From: Butyrivibrio sp. Su6
GTDB lineage: Bacteria; Bacillota; Clostridia; Lachnospirales; Lachnospiraceae
Direction: 5' to 3'
Length of the DNA stretch: 64,000 nucleotides
Assembly: GCF_900108105.1 (NCBI RefSeq)
Contig: NZ_FNUR01000003.1
Location: 326,263-390,262 of the forward strand
Shown here: one piece after another, positions 8,238 through 20,821 of the stretch
How the letters are laid out: each line of letters opens with the position of its first letter
How positions within the stretch are numbered: position 1 is the stretch's first letter
Notes under the pieces: generated by a model
The model's input: the letters and a program-made list of their open reading frames with translations, nothing else
Database searches by the model: none
Told to the model about the DNA's origin: nothing
Made by a program: the position numbers and the translations under genes

Positions 8238-10355
8238 TCAATTGCCCTTGTTAGAAAGGACTTTCTCCTGAACATTCTTAGGAACTGGAGCGTACTTCTC
8301 AAAGAACATTGAGTAGTTACCACGTCCCTGTGTTCTAGAACGAAGGTCTGTAGCGTATCCGAACATCTCAGCAAGAGGCACATGTGCTCTTACGATCTTT
8401 CCGCCGCCGAGATCATCCATACCTTCAACCTGTCCACGACGAGAGTTAACGTCACCGATAACATCTCCCATGTACTCTTCAGGCATAGTAACCTCAACCT
8501 TCATGATAGGCTCAAGAAGTACAGGAGCACCCTTAGCCATAGCATCCTTGAATGCCATAGATCCAGCGATGTGGAATGCCATTTCTGATGAGTCTACTTC
8601 GTGGTAAGATCCATCATAAACTGTAGCATGAACACCAACTACTGGATATCCGCCAAGTGTACCAGCCTTCATAGCCTCTTCGATACCTTCGCTGATTGGC
8701 TGGATGAATTCCTTAGGAATAGCACCACCAACAACTTCGCTATCAAACTGGTAAAGGTTGTCACCGTTAGCATCCATAGGCTCGAAACGAACCTTACAGT
8801 GTCCGTACTGACCACGTCCACCGGACTGCTTAGCATACTTAGACTCAACGTCTACAGCCTTTGTAAGAGCTTCTCTATAAGCAACCTGAGGAGCACCTAC
8901 GTTAGCCTCAACCTTATACTCTCTAAGAAGTCTATCAACGATGATATCAAGGTGAAGCTCACCCATACCAGCGATGATTGTCTGACCTGTTTCAGGGTTT
9001 GTATGAGCTCTGAATGTAGGATCTTCTTCAGCAAGCTTCATAAGAGCCTCATCAAGTTTCTGCTGACCAGCCTTAGTCTTAGGCTCGATAGCAAGCTCGA
9101 TAACAGGATCAGGGAATTCCATAGACTCAAGGATAACTGGGTTCTTCTCATCGCAGAGTGTATCACCAGTTACTGTATTCTTAAGACCTACTGCTGCAGC
9201 GATATCACCTGAATATACTTTATCAAGGTCAGAACGCTTATTAGCATGCATCTGAAGAATACGTCCAAGACGTTCCTTGTTGTCTTTTGTACTGTTAAGT
9301 ACATATGATCCAGAATTAGCTGTACCACGATATACACGGAAGAATGCAAGCTTTCCTACGAATGGATCGCTGACAATCTTGAATGCAAGAGCTGCGAATG
9401 GGCCATCATCTGTTGACTCAACCTCAACTTCATTGCCATCCATATCTGTACCCTTACAAGCAGGGATATCAAGTGGTGAAGGCATGAACTCGATAACAGC
9501 ATCGATAAGTTTCTGGATACCTCTGTTCTTGTGGGCAGAACCACAGCAAACAGGGAATGCCTTACATTCGCAAGTTGCCTTACGAAGTGCAGCCTTAAGA
9601 GCATCTACAGAAGGCTCATTACCTTCAAGGTACTCCATCATAAGATCTTCATCAAGATCGCAGATCTTCTCAACGAGCTCTGAGTGATAAAGCTCAGCAT
9701 CATCCTTAAGATCAGCAGGGATCTCACCAATAGTAACATCCTCACCCTTATCATCATTGTAGATGTAAGCCTGCATCTCGAACAGGTCAATGATACCCTG
9801 GAACTGATCCTCAGCTCCGATAGGAATCTCGATCATGATAGCGTTCTTTTTAAGTCTGTTACGGATCTGCTCAACAGCTCCGAAATAGTTTGCTCCGATG
9901 ATATCCATCTTGTTGATGAATGCCATACGAGGAACATTAAATCCATCAGCCTGACGCCAAACGTTCTCAGACTGTGGCTCAACGCCTTCTTTTGCGCTGA
10001 ATACACCTACAGCGCCATCAAGTACACGAAGTGATCTCTCAACCTCAACAGTAAAGTCAACGTGACCAGGAGTATCAATAATGTTGATACGGTGCTCAAG
10101 AGCGCCTGGTTTAACTTTACCATTCTGCTGAAGTGTCCAGTGGCAAGTTGTAGCTGCAGATGTGATTGTGATACCTCTTTCCTGCTCCTGTTCCATCCAG
10201 TCCATGGTAGCAGTACCTTCGTAAGTCTCACCAATCTTATAGTTTACACCGGTATAATAAAGGATACGCTCTGTAAGAGTTGTCTTACCAGCGTCGATAT
10301 GAGCCATAATACCGATGTTTCTGGTTCTCTCCAATGGGTATTGTCTATCAGCCAA
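8238..10355 (-). CDS. fusA: Translation elongation factor G
   Basis: A 705-residue translocase GTPase. G1 AHIDAGKT lies near residues 18-25, then [11 protein letters not shown]3 DTPGHVDFT and G4 NKMD. Domains II-V are complete: [11 protein letters not shown] in domain [16 protein letters not shown] in domain [17 protein letters not shown] in domain IV and the C-terminal [14 protein letters not shown]. The length fits the family. It sits in the str operon between rpsG (46 bases upstream) and tuf. Confidence 0.99.
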   Translation of the reverse strand: MADRQYPLERTRNIGIMAHIDAGKTTLTERILYYTGVNYKIGETYEGTATMDWMEQEQERGITITSAATTCHWTLQQNGKVKPGALEHRINIIDTPGHVDFTVEVERSLRVLDGAVGVFSAKEGVEPQSENVWRQADGFNVPRMAFINKMDIIGANYFGAVEQIRNRLKKNAIMIEIPIGAEDQFQGIIDLFEMQAYIYNDDKGEDVTIGEIPADLKDDAELYHSELVEKICDLDEDLMMEYLEGNEPSVDALKAALRKATCECKAFPVCCGSAHKNRGIQKLIDAVIEFMPSPLDIPACKGTDMDGNEVEVESTDDGPFAALAFKIVSDPFVGKLAFFRVYRGTANSGSYVLNSTKDNKERLGRILQMHANKRSDLDKVYSGDIAAAVGLKNTVTGDTLCDEKNPVILESMEFPDPVIELAIEPKTKAGQQKLDEALMKLAEEDPTFRAHTNPETGQTIIAGMGELHLDIIVDRLLREYKVEANVGAPQVAYREALTKAVDVESKYAKQSGGRGQYGHCKVRFEPMDANGDNLYQFDSEVVGGAIPKEFIQPISEGIEEAMKAGTLGGYPVVGVHATVYDGSYHEVDSSEMAFHIAGSMAFKDAMAKGAPVLLEPIMKVEVTMPEEYMGDVIGDVNSRRGQVEGMDDLGGGKIVRAHVPLAEMFGYATDLRSRTQGRGNYSMFFEKYAPVPKNVQEKVLSNKGN

Positions 10356-10401
10356 AGGTTCTTCCTCCTAAATAAATATAAACGAAACTCTCACCAATAG
10401 A

Positions 10402-10872
10402 TTAGAATCTGTAGTGTGAGAATGCCTTGTTTGCCTCTGCCATCTTGTGCATGTCTTCTTTTCTCTTTACAGCTGCACCAGTATTGTTGTATGCATCCAT
10501 AATCTCTGAAGCAAGTCTATCTACCATAGTCTTCTCGCCTCTAGCACGTGAGAAAGTTACAAGCCAACGAAGTGCGAGAGCCTGACGTCTGTCTGGTCTA
10601 ACCTCGATAGGTACCTGATATGTAGCACCACCAATACGTCTAGCCTTAACCTCGAGAGCAGGCATGATGTTATTCATAGCTCCCTCGAAAATTTCAAGAG
10701 CAGGCTTACCAGCCTTCTCCTCTACCTGTGCGAATGCACCATATACGATTTTCTGAGCAACGCCCTTCTTACCATCAAGCATTACCTGGTTAACAAGCTT
10801 AGTAACAACCTTGTTATCGTATAAAGGATCCGCTAATACGTCACGTTTTACAATATGTCCTTTACGCGGCAC
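10402..10872 (-). CDS. rpsG: 30S ribosomal protein S7
   Basis: A 156-residue primary 16S rRNA-binding protein of the small-subunit head. The conserved [20 protein letters not shown] start, [16 protein letters not shown] core and the C-terminal [13 protein letters not shown] are all present. The length is standard. It is second in the str operon, after rpsL; the 165-base gap to rpsL is longer than usual and shows no clear terminator. Confidence 0.99.
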   Translation of the reverse strand: MPRKGHIVKRDVLADPLYDNKVVTKLVNQVMLDGKKGVAQKIVYGAFAQVEEKAGKPALEIFEGAMNNIMPALEVKARRIGGATYQVPIEVRPDRRQALALRWLVTFSRARGEKTMVDRLASEIMDAYNNTGAAVKRKEDMHKMAEANKAFSHYRF

Positions 10873-11037
10873 GGTTCTTCCCTCCTTTAGAATTGCAATG
10901 ATCAGTAAAGCTCACTGCTTACTATAAATCATCGGTACTCACTAATTTAGTGTACGTGCGGTATATTTACTACTTTATATATCTGTATATATAGAATAGA
11001 ACACCAACACTTTTAAAAAATTAGATTTGTTAATAGA

Positions 11038-11457
11038 TTACTTTGACGCCTTTGGTCTCTTAGCGCCGTACTTTGAACGAGCCTGTTTTCTGTCGGCTAC
11101 ACCTGCTGTATCAAGAGTACCTCTGATGATGTGGTATCTTGTACCAGGTAAATCCTTAACTCTTCCACCACGGATAAGAACAACGCTGTGCTCCTGAAGG
11201 TTGTGTCCCTCACCAGGAATATAGCTTGTTACCTCGATGCCGTTTGAAAGACGTACTCTGGCGATTTTTCTCAGAGCAGAGTTAGGCTTTTTAGGGGTTG
11301 CAGTCTTAACAGCTGTACAAACACCACGCTTCTGTGGAGAAGCTGTTGCAGTAGCTTTCTTGTGTAAAGAATTGAAGCCTTTCTGCAAAGCAGGTGCTGT
11401 AGACTTCTTAACAGATGTCTGACGACCCTTTCTAACTAACTGGTTAAATGTTGGCAT
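11038..11457 (-). CDS. rpsL: 30S ribosomal protein S12
   Basis: A 139-residue decoding-centre protein. It starts [13 protein letters not shown] and has the conserved [11 protein letters not shown] and GGRVKDLPG loops; both lysines linked to streptomycin sensitivity are the wild-type residue. It is the first gene of the str operon, about 100 bases downstream of the consensus promoter at 11564-11592, with GGAGGT before the ATG. Confidence 0.99.
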   Translation of the reverse strand: MPTFNQLVRKGRQTSVKKSTAPALQKGFNSLHKKATATASPQKRGVCTAVKTATPKKPNSALRKIARVRLSNGIEVTSYIPGEGHNLQEHSVVLIRGGRVKDLPGTRYHIIRGTLDTAGVADRKQARSKYGAKRPKASK

Positions 11458-11519
11458 TCTTTTTACCTCCTATTTTGATAAAAACACTTGGGCGAATACA
11501 CCCTAAATATATGCATATA

Positions 11520-11545
11520 GCAAAGGGGCATAGTATCCCCTTTGC
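11520..11545 (-). promoter_or_regulatory. Hairpin in the rpsL leader
   Basis: A perfect 9-bp stem (GCAAAGGGG / CCCCTTTGC) with an 8-base loop lies about 20 bases downstream of the expected start of transcription and 62 bases before rpsL. No T-run follows, so it is more likely a leader structure (mRNA stability or protein binding) than a terminator. Confidence 0.5.
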
Positions 11546-11563
11546 TTACACACGCAATTATGA

Positions 11564-11592
11564 ATTATAAATACTATTATTTTAGTTGTCAA
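11564..11592 (-). promoter_or_regulatory. Consensus sigma-A promoter of the str operon
   Basis: TTGACA (11587-11592) and TATAAT (11564-11569) are separated by exactly 17 bases, a perfect match to the housekeeping consensus. It lies between the rpoC stop and rpsL, so the str operon has its own start and does not depend on readthrough from rpoBC. The -35 box sits inside a 17-bp palindrome (11581-11597). Confidence 0.85.
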
Positions 11593-11628
11593 CTAAATTT
11601 TTTATGACAACTCTTTTGCAAAAACTTA

Positions 11629-14600
11629 TCAGTCCTCGTCTGAAACTGATACTTCATCGTCATCGATATCGAAATCAGCACCATCTGCTAAATCATCATC
11701 AAAATCTCTTCTCTTTTTCTTGAGAATAAGTTTCTCAGGATCTTTGAAATTAGCATCTGTATTAAGAGCTGTATTTCTATATCTCTTCATACCTGTTCCG
11801 GCAGGAATCAGCTTACCGATAATAACGTTTTCCTTAAGTCCAATAAGTGGATCAACCTTACCCTTGATAGCTGCATCTGTGAGAACCTTTGTTGTCTCCT
11901 GGAATGAAGCTGCTGAAAGGAATGAGTTTGTAGCAAGAGCTGCCTTGGTGATACCAAGGATTACCTGCTTACCTTCTGCAGGTCTCTTTCCTTCATTAGT
12001 AAGTGCTTCGTTAGTATCTTCAAAATCAAGTACATCTACAAGAGTTCCTGGAAGGAAATCTGTATCTCCACTCTCATCGATTCTTACTTTCTTAAGCATC
12101 TGACGTACAATAACCTCAATATGCTTATCACAGATATCAACACCCTGCAGACGGTATACTCTCTGAACTTCTCTTAAGAGATAATCCTGAACTGCACGGA
12201 TACCCTTGATCTTAAGAAGATCATGTGGGTTAACTGAACCTTCAGTAAGCTCATCACCAGCTTCAATTGTCATTCCATCCTGAACCTTGATACGTGATCC
12301 ATAAGGAATGAGGTAAGCCTTTGATTCACCAGTTTCATCGTTAGTTACGATAACTTCACGTTTCTTCTTAGTGTCTCTGATCTCTACCTTACCATCAAGC
12401 TCAGAAATAATAGCAAGTCCCTTAGGCTTTCTAGCTTCGAACAACTCTTCTACTCTAGGAAGACCCTGTGTGATATCACCACCGGCAACACCACCAGTAT
12501 GGAATGTTCTCATAGTAAGCTGTGTACCAGGCTCACCGATTGACTGAGCAGCGATGATACCAACTGCCTCACCGACCTGAACTGCCTCACCTGTTGCCAT
12601 GTTAGCACCGTAACATTTAGCACAGATACCGTTGTGTGAACGACATGTAAGGATTGTACGGATCTTAACTGCCTCTACAGGCTGTCCCTTAGCATTAACA
12701 CCTACTGAAAGGATCTTTGCTGCACGTGATGGAGTGATCATGTGATTCTTCTTAACAATCACATTTCCATCTTTATCTTTAATAGTCTCACATGAATATC
12801 TTCCTGTGATTCTATCCTTTAATGGCTCAATTGTTTCCTTACCATCCATGAAAGCTTTAACAGTCATTCCAGGAATAACTTCCTTGTCTGCACAGCAGTC
12901 GATATCACGGATAATAAGTTCCTGTGATACATCGACCATTCGACGTGTAAGGTATCCTGAATCGGCTGTACGAAGGGCTGTATCTGACAGACCTTTACGA
13001 GCACCATGAGCTGACATGAAGTATTCCAAAACGTCAAGACCTTCACGGAAGTTTGACTTGATAGGAAGTTCGATTGTACGACCTGTTGTATCAGCCATAA
13101 GTCCACGCATACCAGCCAGCTGTTTGATCTGCTGGTTACTACCACGGGCACCAGAGTCAGCCATCATGTAAATGTTGTTGTACTTATCAAGACCAGCAAG
13201 AAGCTCATCAGTAAGCTTTTTATCTGTTTCCATCCAAGTATCAACTACTGCACGGTAACGCTCTTCGTCAGTAATAAGACCACGACGATAGTTAATTGCG
13301 ATCTTATCAACTGTAGCCTGTGCTTCATCAAGCATTTCCTGTTTCTGTTTAGGCACTGTCATATCAGCGATAGAAACAGTCATAGCTGCACGTGTTGAAT
13401 AGTGGTAACCTGTAGCTTTGATCTTATCAAGAACTTCTGCTGTAGCAAATGTTCCATGTGTATTGATCATAGCAGTTACGATCTGCTTAAGCTGCTTCTT
13501 ACCTACCATGAAGTCAACTTCGAGCTTAAATGTATTTTCAGGAACTGATCTGTCTACAAAACCAAGATCCTGAGGAATGATCTCATTGAAGAGGAATCTT
13601 CCAAGTGTGGACTCAACAATACCTGTCTGAACTTCGCCATCAGCATTTGTTCTATCCATTCTGATCTTAACTCTTGTCTGCAGTGTGCAGTATCCATTCT
13701 CATATGCAAGAATAGCTTCATCAACGCTCTTGAAGAACTTACCTTCTCCAAGTGCTCCAGGTCTCTCCTGTGTCAAATAGTAGATACCAAGTACCATATC
13801 CTGTGTAGGAACGTTAACTGGGCCACCATCTGAAGGCTTAAGAAGGTTGTTAGGAGCAAGCATAAGGAATCTACATTCAGCCTGTGCCTCTACTGAAAGA
13901 GGAAGGTGTACAGCCATCTGGTCACCATCGAAGTCGGCGTTGAAAGGTGTACATACAAGTGGGTGAAGCTTAATAGCCTTACCTTCTACAAGAATTGGCT
14001 CAAATGCCTGAATACCAAGTCTGTGAAGTGTGGGGGCACGGTTAAGCATAACCGGATGCTCTTTGATTACATCTTCAAGAACATCCCAAACCTGCTCATC
14101 AAGTCTTTCTACAAGCTTTTTAGCATTTTTAATATTCTGTGATATTCCTCTGGAAACAAGCTCTTTCATAACAAAAGGCTTGAACAGCTCGATAGCCATT
14201 TCCTTAGGAAGTCCACACTGATAAATCTTAAGTTCAGGTCCTACTACGATAACTGAACGTCCAGAATAGTCTACACGCTTACCAAGAAGGTTCTGACGGA
14301 AACGTCCTGACTTACCCTTAAGCATATCTGAAAGAGACTTAAGAGCTCTGTTACCAGGTCCTGTTACAGGTCTTCCTCTTCTACCGTTATCGATAAGTGC
14401 ATCAACAGCTTCCTGAAGCATTCTCTTCTCGTTACGTACGATGATATCAGGTGCACCGAGATCAAGAAGTCTCTTCAATCTGTTATTTCTGTTGATAATT
14501 CTTCTATAAAGATCATTAAGATCTGATGTAGCAAAACGTCCACCATCAAGCTGAACCATAGGTCTGAGATCTGGTGGGATTACAGGGATGCAATCCATGA

Positions 14601-15372
14601 TCATCCAAGCTGGATCATTGCCAGACTCTCTGAAAGCTTCAACAACTTCAAGACGCTTGATGATTCTTGCTCTCTTCTGTCCGCTGGAAGTATCAAGACC
14701 TTCTTTTAATTCCTGATACTCTGCTTCAAGGTCAATAGCCTGAAGGAGCTCTTTGATTGATTCAGCACCCATTCCTGCACGGAATTTGCCGCCCCACTCT
14801 TCTCTGGCATCCTGATATTCTTTCTCTGAAAGAACCTGCTTGTATTCAAGTGTTGTCTCACCTGGATCAAGAACTATATATGATGCAAAGTAAAGTACTT
14901 TCTCAAGTACACGAGGAGATAAATCAAGAATGAGTCCCATTCTGCTAGGTATTCCCTTGAAATACCAGATATGTGATACAGGAGCTGCAAGCTCGATGTA
15001 TCCCATTCTCTCACGACGTACGCTGCTCTTTGTTATTTCAACACCGCAACGGTCGCAGACAACACCCTTATATCTGATCTTTTTATATTTTCCGCAGTGA
15101 CATTCCCAATCCTTTGTAGGTCCAAATATTCTTTCGCAGAAAAGACCATCTCTTTCAGGTTTGAGTGTTCTATAGTTGATTGTCTCAGGCTTTGTAACTT
15201 CACCACTGTGTGGATCGTTATCAATTCTGTGAGCCCAGCTTCTGATCTTTTCAGGAGAAGCAAGTCCAATCTTAATAGAATCAAATGTCATAGGCTGATA
15301 AGTCTGCTGCTGCAAACTGCTTCTTCCGCTAGAAGCTTCATTTATTGCTTTATTCATGGTTGAATCAGACAT
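11629..15372 (-). CDS. rpoC: RNA polymerase beta' subunit
   Basis: A 1247-residue catalytic subunit. The N-terminal zinc ribbon is [20 protein letters not shown]; the catalytic NADFDGDQM loop carries the three Mg-binding aspartates; the second zinc site [13 protein letters not shown] and the trigger-loop region [20 protein letters not shown] are present. The C-terminus is acidic ([18 protein letters not shown]). The start ATG has AGAGG seven bases upstream. It is downstream of rpoB with a 60-base gap and no terminator between them, so the two are co-transcribed. Confidence 0.99.
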   Translation of the reverse strand: MSDSTMNKAINEASSGRSSLQQQTYQPMTFDSIKIGLASPEKIRSWAHRIDNDPHSGEVTKPETINYRTLKPERDGLFCERIFGPTKDWECHCGKYKKIRYKGVVCDRCGVEITKSSVRRERMGYIELAAPVSHIWYFKGIPSRMGLILDLSPRVLEKVLYFASYIVLDPGETTLEYKQVLSEKEYQDAREEWGGKFRAGMGAESIKELLQAIDLEAEYQELKEGLDTSSGQKRARIIKRLEVVEAFRESGNDPAWMIMDCIPVIPPDLRPMVQLDGGRFATSDLNDLYRRIINRNNRLKRLLDLGAPDIIVRNEKRMLQEAVDALIDNGRRGRPVTGPGNRALKSLSDMLKGKSGRFRQNLLGKRVDYSGRSVIVVGPELKIYQCGLPKEMAIELFKPFVMKELVSRGISQNIKNAKKLVERLDEQVWDVLEDVIKEHPVMLNRAPTLHRLGIQAFEPILVEGKAIKLHPLVCTPFNADFDGDQMAVHLPLSVEAQAECRFLMLAPNNLLKPSDGGPVNVPTQDMVLGIYYLTQERPGALGEGKFFKSVDEAILAYENGYCTLQTRVKIRMDRTNADGEVQTGIVESTLGRFLFNEIIPQDLGFVDRSVPENTFKLEVDFMVGKKQLKQIVTAMINTHGTFATAEVLDKIKATGYHYSTRAAMTVSIADMTVPKQKQEMLDEAQATVDKIAINYRRGLITDEERYRAVVDTWMETDKKLTDELLAGLDKYNNIYMMADSGARGSNQQIKQLAGMRGLMADTTGRTIELPIKSNFREGLDVLEYFMSAHGARKGLSDTALRTADSGYLTRRMVDVSQELIIRDIDCCADKEVIPGMTVKAFMDGKETIEPLKDRITGRYSCETIKDKDGNVIVKKNHMITPSRAAKILSVGVNAKGQPVEAVKIRTILTCRSHNGICAKCYGANMATGEAVQVGEAVGIIAAQSIGEPGTQLTMRTFHTGGVAGGDITQGLPRVEELFEARKPKGLAIISELDGKVEIRDTKKKREVIVTNDETGESKAYLIPYGSRIKVQDGMTIEAGDELTEGSVNPHDLLKIKGIRAVQDYLLREVQRVYRLQGVDICDKHIEVIVRQMLKKVRIDESGDTDFLPGTLVDVLDFEDTNEALTNEGKRPAEGKQVILGITKAALATNSFLSAASFQETTKVLTDAAIKGKVDPLIGLKENVIIGKLIPAGTGMKRYRNTALNTDANFKDPEKLILKKKRRDFDDDLADGADFDIDDDEVSVSDED

Positions 15373-15432
15373 TCGTAACCTCTTTTCTTTATGTTAAACG
15401 CTAATTAACAGTCACAATTACTTTTAATCAGA

Positions 15433-18400
15433 TTACTCTTCGAAATCGTCGAAGTTTTCCTCTGCTTCAAAATCATCATTTGAACTCTCTTCAGCTACAA
15501 TATCGCCATCTTCATTGAGCTGACCCTGTGAGAATCCATTTGCTTCAAATGATTCCTGACCATAATCACGACCTGCATTATCGCCTTCAATCTCATAACG
15601 ATAATCAGAATCTGTATAATCAACGCTTTCCATAATCTCAACTTCTGTATTGTCTTCACGAAGCACTTTAATATCAAGACCAAGTGACTGAAGCTCTTTG
15701 AGAAGAACCTTGAAACTTTCTGGAACACCAGGTTCAGGTATGTTATCACCCTTGATGATTGCCTCATAAGTCTTAACACGTCCTACAACGTCATCAGACT
15801 TAACTGTAAGGATTTCCTGAAGAGTGTAAGCAGCACCATAAGCCTCAAGTGCCCAAACCTCCATCTCACCGAAACGCTGTCCACCGAACTGAGCTTTACC
15901 ACCCAGAGGCTGCTGTGTAACAAGTGAGTAAGGACCAGTTGAACGAGCGTGAATCTTATCATCAACCAGGTGATGGAGTTTGAGGTAATGCATGTGTCCG
16001 ATAGTTGTAGGTGAGTCAAACTTCTGACCTGTTCTACCATCACGGAGCTGTACCTTACCATCTGATCTGATCGGAACGCCCTTCCAAAGTTCTCTGTGAT
16101 CTCTGTTCTCATAGAGATAATCCATAATCTCCGGATGAACAAGATCTTTATATTTCTTTTCAAAATCTTCCCATGAATTGTTAACGTAATCGTTAGCCAT
16201 TTCAAGGGTATCCTGAATATCAATCTCGTTAGCACCATCAAAGATAGGTGTAGCAATGTTAAATCCGAGAGCCTTAGCTGCAAGAGAAAGGTGAATCTCA
16301 AGGACCTGTCCAATGTTCATACGAGAAGGCACGCCCAGAGGGTTAAGCACGATATCAAGTGGTCTACCGTTTGGAAGATATGGCATATCTTCTATAGGAA
16401 GTACACGAGAAACGACACCCTTGTTACCATGACGACCAGCCATCTTATCACCAACAGAGATCTTTCTCTTCTGAGCAATATAGATACGAACTGCCTGATT
16501 TACTCCAGGTGAAAGTTCATCGCCATTGTCCCTTGTGAATACCTTAGCATCAACAACGATACCATACTCGCCGTGAGGAACCTTAAGAGAAGTATCACGA
16601 ACCTCTCTAGCCTTCTCACCGAAGATAGCTCTAAGGAGTCTCTCTTCAGCTGTAAGCTCTGTTTCTCCCTTAGGTGTAACCTTACCAACAAGGATATCAC
16701 CCGCACGAACCTCAGCACCGATACGGATAATTCCGCGATCATCAAGATCCTTAAGTGCATCATCACCTACACCAGGTACATCACGTGTGATTTCTTCTGG
16801 TCCAAGCTTTGTCTCACGAGCTTCTGCCTCATATTCTTCAATATGAACAGATGTATAAACATCGTCACGAACAAGTCTCTCTGAAAGAAGAACAGCGTCC
16901 TCGTAGTTATAACCTTCCCATGTCATGAAACCGATAAGAGGGTTCTTACCAAGACCAAGTTCTCCCTGGTATGTTGAAGGACCATCTGCGATAACCTGAC
17001 CAGCTTCTACATGATCACCCTTGAAGACTATAGGTCTCTGGTTGTAGCAGTTACTCTGGTTAGATCTCTGGAACTTAATAAGATGGAATTCTTCCTTCTC
17101 ACCATCATCATATGTCATCTGAATAAGCTTGCTGTCTACAAAATCTACAGTTCCGGCTTTTCTTGCAACTACGCAGACACCAGAGTCTACAGCTGCCTTA
17201 CGTTCCATACCTGTACCTACAGCAGGAGCTTCTGTTGTTAAAAGTGGCACCGCCTGACGCTGCATGTTTGATCCCATCAGCGCACGGTTAGCATCGTCGT
17301 TCTCAAGGAATGGGATAAGTGCTGTAGCAACTGAGAATACCATTCTAGGAGATACGTCCATATACTCAAATGATGTCTTAGGATATGAAGAAGTCTCTTC
17401 TCTGTAACGACCAGAAACTGTGTTCTTCTTGAAGTATCCATTCTCATCAAGAGGAGTATTAGCCTGAGCTACATGGTAATTATCCTCTTCATCAGCTGTA
17501 AGGTACTCAACCTCATCTGTAACCCTTGGGTTAGCAGGATCAGACTGATCAACCTTACGGTATGGAGCCTCAACAAATCCGTAATCATTTACTCTTGCAT
17601 AGCTAGCAAGTGAGTTAATAAGACCGATGTTAGGTCCTTCAGGTGTCTCGATAGGACACATACGGCCATAGTGTGTATAGTGTACGTCTCGAACCTCGAA
17701 TCCGGCTCTGTCTCTTGAAAGTCCACCAGGACCAAGGGCAGAAAGACGTCTCTTATGTGTAAGTTCACCCAATGGGTTGTTCTGATCCATAAACTGTGAA
17801 AGCTGTGAAGAACCAAAGAATTCTTTAACAGCAGCCTGTACAGGTTTAATGTTGATCAGTGACTGAGGAGAAACTTCCTCTGTATCATGAGTAGTCATTC
17901 TCTCACGAACTACTCTCTCAAGTCTTGATAATCCGATACGATACTGGTTCTGTAAAAGTTCACCTACGCAACGGATACGTCTGTTTCCGAGGTGATCGAT
18001 ATCGTCATCGTTACCAATTCCATACTCAAGATGAATGTTATAGTTAATAGAAGCGATGATATCTTCTCTTGTAATGTGCTTAGGAATAAGCTCATGAACA
18101 CGCTTCTTAATAGTCTCAGCAAGTCCTTCAGGATCATTCTTAGCTGTGTACTCGTCAAGAATCTCCTTAAGAACAGGATAATAAACATCCTCATTGATAC
18201 CGAGCTGCTCAGGATCGCACTCGATAAAGTGAGTGATGTCAACCATCATATTTGAAAGCACCTTAACATTGCGCTCTTCTGACTGAATGAGCACATAAGG
18301 AATAGCGCTGTTCTGGATCTCTGTAGCAAGAGCGCGATCAACCTTTGTTCCAGCTGATGCGATCATCTCACCTGTTGTCTCATCAACAACATCCTCTGCG

Positions 18401-19290
18401 AGAACATGTCCGCTGATACGATTCTTAAAGTGAAGTTTCTTATTAAACTTGTATCTACCAACCTTAGCAAGATCATATCTTCTAGGATCGAAGAACATAG
18501 CATTAATAAGACTCTCTGCGCTTTCAACAGAAAGAGGCTCACCAGGACGAATCTTTCTATACAATTCAAGAAGACCACTCTGATAATCAGTAGATGAATC
18601 CTTTGAGAAGCTTCCCTGAATCTTAGGCTCATCACCAAAAAGTTCAAGAATCTCTTCATTAGATCCAATACCAAGTGCTCTGATAAGAACAGTAACAGGA
18701 ACTTTTCTTGTTCTGTCTACTCTTGCATAGAACACATCATTAGAGTCTGTCTCATACTCAAGCCATGCTCCTCTGTTAGGGATGACTGTACATGCGATAA
18801 GCTCTTTACCAATCTTATCGTATGTAATATCGTAATAGATACCGGGTGAACGAACCAACTGGCTGACAATAACTCTCTCAGCTCCATTGATAACAAAGGT
18901 ACCAGTTGCAGTCATAAGAGGAAGATCGCCCATGAAAATCTCATGTTCGGTAATCTCATCTTTTTCCTTATTATGAAGACGAACCTTAACCTTTAATGGC
19001 GCTGCAAAAGTAGCGTCTCTCTCTTTACATTTCTCAATAGTATTCTTATTCTTATCAATTTCATCTTCACAAAGTTTGAAATCAACAAATTCAAGACTAA
19101 GCTTACCACTGTAATCTTCAATTGGAGAGATATCGTCAAAGACTTCTTTTAAGCCTTCGTCAAGAAACCATTGGTAGGAGTTCTTCTGAACTTCAATAAG
19201 GTTTGGCATCTCCAGGACTTCCTTCTGGCGCTGGAAACTCATACGAATATTTTTACCAGAGCCGGTAGGATGTAATCTGTTTTTTTCCAT
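15433..19290 (-). CDS. rpoB: RNA polymerase beta subunit
   Basis: A subunit of about 1285 residues. The rifampicin pocket has the sensitive wild-type residues ([20 protein letters not shown] followed by KRRLSALG). The conserved [26 protein letters not shown] and [20 protein letters not shown] blocks are present. The C-terminus is extended and acidic (about 90 residues after VLREDN). Two ATGs lie in frame at 19296 and 19290. The GGGGTG ribosome binding site is only two bases from the first but eight from the second, so I chose 19290. It is transcribed from its own promoter at 19396-19424. Confidence 0.98.
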   Translation of the reverse strand: MEKNRLHPTGSGKNIRMSFQRQKEVLEMPNLIEVQKNSYQWFLDEGLKEVFDDISPIEDYSGKLSLEFVDFKLCEDEIDKNKNTIEKCKERDATFAAPLKVKVRLHNKEKDEITEHEIFMGDLPLMTATGTFVINGAERVIVSQLVRSPGIYYDITYDKIGKELIACTVIPNRGAWLEYETDSNDVFYARVDRTRKVPVTVLIRALGIGSNEEILELFGDEPKIQGSFSKDSSTDYQSGLLELYRKIRPGEPLSVESAESLINAMFFDPRRYDLAKVGRYKFNKKLHFKNRISGHVLAEDVVDETTGEMIASAGTKVDRALATEIQNSAIPYVLIQSEERNVKVLSNMMVDITHFIECDPEQLGINEDVYYPVLKEILDEYTAKNDPEGLAETIKKRVHELIPKHITREDIIASINYNIHLEYGIGNDDDIDHLGNRRIRCVGELLQNQYRIGLSRLERVVRERMTTHDTEEVSPQSLINIKPVQAAVKEFFGSSQLSQFMDQNNPLGELTHKRRLSALGPGGLSRDRAGFEVRDVHYTHYGRMCPIETPEGPNIGLINSLASYARVNDYGFVEAPYRKVDQSDPANPRVTDEVEYLTADEEDNYHVAQANTPLDENGYFKKNTVSGRYREETSSYPKTSFEYMDVSPRMVFSVATALIPFLENDDANRALMGSNMQRQAVPLLTTEAPAVGTGMERKAAVDSGVCVVARKAGTVDFVDSKLIQMTYDDGEKEEFHLIKFQRSNQSNCYNQRPIVFKGDHVEAGQVIADGPSTYQGELGLGKNPLIGFMTWEGYNYEDAVLLSERLVRDDVYTSVHIEEYEAEARETKLGPEEITRDVPGVGDDALKDLDDRGIIRIGAEVRAGDILVGKVTPKGETELTAEERLLRAIFGEKAREVRDTSLKVPHGEYGIVVDAKVFTRDNGDELSPGVNQAVRIYIAQKRKISVGDKMAGRHGNKGVVSRVLPIEDMPYLPNGRPLDIVLNPLGVPSRMNIGQVLEIHLSLAAKALGFNIATPIFDGANEIDIQDTLEMANDYVNNSWEDFEKKYKDLVHPEIMDYLYENRDHRELWKGVPIRSDGKVQLRDGRTGQKFDSPTTIGHMHYLKLHHLVDDKIHARSTGPYSLVTQQPLGGKAQFGGQRFGEMEVWALEAYGAAYTLQEILTVKSDDVVGRVKTYEAIIKGDNIPEPGVPESFKVLLKELQSLGLDIKVLREDNTEVEIMESVDYTDSDYRYEIEGDNAGRDYGQESFEANGFSQGQLNEDGDIVAEESSNDDFEAEENFDDFEE

Positions 19291-19395
19291 TGACATTCAC
19301 CCCGTTCTTATTTTTTAGTAGTGGAAAAGAGGCATTTTAGAGCACTTTAAAAAAGCGCGCAAAAAAGCCCACCACACCACAATAGTGCATTATCC

Positions 19396-19424
19396 ATAAT
19401 ACATCGAATGAAAATTTGTGTCAA
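19396..19424 (-). promoter_or_regulatory. Promoter of rpoB-rpoC
   Basis: TTGACA (19419-19424), a 17-base spacer and TATTAT (19396-19401) on the minus strand, about 105 bases upstream of rpoB. Together with the terminator at 19497-19532 it separates rpoBC from rplJL, which many bacteria transcribe together. Confidence 0.75.
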
Positions 19425-19496
19425 GCATTTTCTTTAAAACACATATGTGAGAAAAATGCCAGAAAAACTCATCATATAAATTAAATCAAGTGAAAG

Positions 19497-19532
19497 AAAA
19501 AACGGCTTACACAAGTTACCTTGTGTAAACCG
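19497..19532 (-). terminator. Terminator after rplL
   Basis: A 13-bp stem with one mismatch (19503-19515 / 19520-19532), a four-base loop and a T6 run on the minus strand lie 40 bases after the rplL stop. It probably reduces readthrough from rplJL into rpoBC. Confidence 0.8.
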
Positions 19533-19571
19533 CCCATTATGTTTTTCTGATTAAATTCGAAGATCGAAAAA

Positions 19572-19946
19572 TTACTTAAGAGTAACCTTAGCGCCTTCAG
19601 CCTCAACCTTAGCCTTGATGTCATCAGCTTCTGCCTTAGAAGCGTTCTCTTTGATCATCTTAGGAGCTCCATCAACGAGTTCCTTTGCTTCCTTAAGACC
19701 AAGACCTGTAAGCTCACGAACAACCTTGATAACCTTAACCTTGTTAGGACCAACTTCTGTAAGCTCTACGTTGAACTCTGTCTTCTCTTCACCAGCTGCT
19801 GCTGCTCCAGGAGCTGCTGCAACTACAACGCCTGCTGCTGCAGATACGCCGAACTCTTCCTCGCAAGCCTTTACGAGATCATTTAACTCAAGAACTGTTA
19901 ACTCTTTGATAGCATCAATAATTTCTGCTGTAGATAACTTTGCCAT
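19572..19946 (-). CDS. rplL: 50S ribosomal protein L7/L12
   Basis: A 124-residue stalk protein. It has an N-terminal dimerisation domain ([20 protein letters not shown]), an Ala/Gly-rich hinge (about residues 36-52) and the C-terminal factor-binding domain ([20 protein letters not shown], then [10 protein letters not shown]). The length is standard. It lies 70 bases after rplJ and shares its promoter and attenuated leader. Confidence 0.99.
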   Translation of the reverse strand: MAKLSTAEIIDAIKELTVLELNDLVKACEEEFGVSAAAGVVVAAAPGAAAAGEEKTEFNVELTEVGPNKVKVIKVVRELTGLGLKEAKELVDGAPKMIKENASKAEADDIKAKVEAEGAKVTLK

Positions 19947-20016
19947 TTTATATACCTCCGTATAGTATAATTAAAAATTATTTGTTTTCATTTTCTAAGC
20001 ACATGGTGCAAGCAAA

Positions 20017-20589
20017 TTACTCTGCTGCTGGTGCCTCTGCTGCAGGAGCTTCTGCCTCTGCAGGTGCTGCAGCTTCCTCAGCTGGAGCTTCCTCTGTAGC
20101 GCCTTCGCCATCCTTCTCTGCGATCTGTTTGATAACGCGAGCGAAGTTTGTAATAGGTGACTGCATAGAACCAAGCAATCTTGAAAGAAGGACATCTCTT
20201 GAAGGGATAGTAGCAATTTCTGTCATTGCTGCTGCATCATAGAACTTACCTTCTATAACACCACCTTTAATCTCGAGAGCCTTAGCAGTCTTAGCAAACT
20301 CATAAAGAACACGAGCTGGAGCTGCTGGATCTGTTGCAGATACAGCCATAGCGCTAGGACCATTAAGGAGATCCTTAAGCTGCTCGAAATCTGTTCCCTG
20401 GAATGCGAAGTTCATCATCGTGTTCTTGTAAACCTTATATGTTACGCCTTCTGCACGAAGTTTCTTACGAAGCTCAGTATCCTGTGCAACAGTAAGTCCG
20501 CGGTGATCTACAAGTACGACAGCCTGAGCGTCTTTAATCTTCTCTGAAATTTCTTCAACTACAGGCTTTTTTAATTCAACCTTTGCCAT
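20017..20589 (-). CDS. rplJ: 50S ribosomal protein L10
   Basis: A 190-residue stalk base protein that binds 23S rRNA and L7/L12 dimers. The conserved N-terminus (VVLVDHRGLTVAQDTELRKK) and L12-binding helix are present. The protein is longer than the usual 165-175 residues because of a low-complexity Ala/Glu/Pro tail (last 25 residues, repeats of APAAE). It has its own promoter and an autoregulatory L10-type leader with an intrinsic terminator. Confidence 0.98.
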   Translation of the reverse strand: MAKVELKKPVVEEISEKIKDAQAVVLVDHRGLTVAQDTELRKKLRAEGVTYKVYKNTMMNFAFQGTDFEQLKDLLNGPSAMAVSATDPAAPARVLYEFAKTAKALEIKGGVIEGKFYDAAAMTEIATIPSRDVLLSRLLGSMQSPITNFARVIKQIAEKDGEGATEEAPAEEAAAPAEAEAPAAEAPAAE

Positions 20590-20748
20590 CTTTTTACCTC
20601 CTTATAGAATTAACCGCCGAAAAAAACCTCTCGAAGACATCGAGAGGTAAAAAGTCATGTTTTAACTTTTCCTCGGTAGGCGATTGCTCATTATGTTCAA
20701 AAGAACACCTACTGTCTTCGGCATATATTATCGTCTTTTTCGACGACC
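20590..20748 (-). ncRNA. L10-type ribosomal protein leader with attenuator
   Basis: The 5' leader of rplJL holds the paired AGTAGGTG ... CGCCTACCGAGG elements typical of L10-leader RNAs in Firmicutes. They are followed by an intrinsic terminator hairpin (20626-20648, stem ACCTCTCGA / TCGAGAGGT) with a T6 run, and then the rplJ ribosome binding site. In this class, binding of L10(L12)4 to the leader promotes termination. The class is assigned from layout and motifs and was not checked with a covariance model. Confidence 0.8.
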
Positions 20749-20753
20749 TTAAT

Positions 20754-20782
20754 AAAATAACATACTCAAATATTCATGTCAA
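20754..20782 (-). promoter_or_regulatory. Promoter of rplJ-rplL
   Basis: TTGACA (20777-20782), a 17-base spacer and TATTTT (20754-20759) on the minus strand, 40 bases after the capA-like stop codon. It places transcription start just upstream of the L10 leader. Confidence 0.75.
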
Positions 20783-20821
20783 CACTTTTCTACTATTTTT
20801 TGTTTATTATTTCAATTGCGC

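Noticed and set aside
16500..18255. Long open frames inside rpoB on the other strand or frame
   Set aside because: They have no ribosome binding sites, overlap a clear essential gene and show no family motifs.
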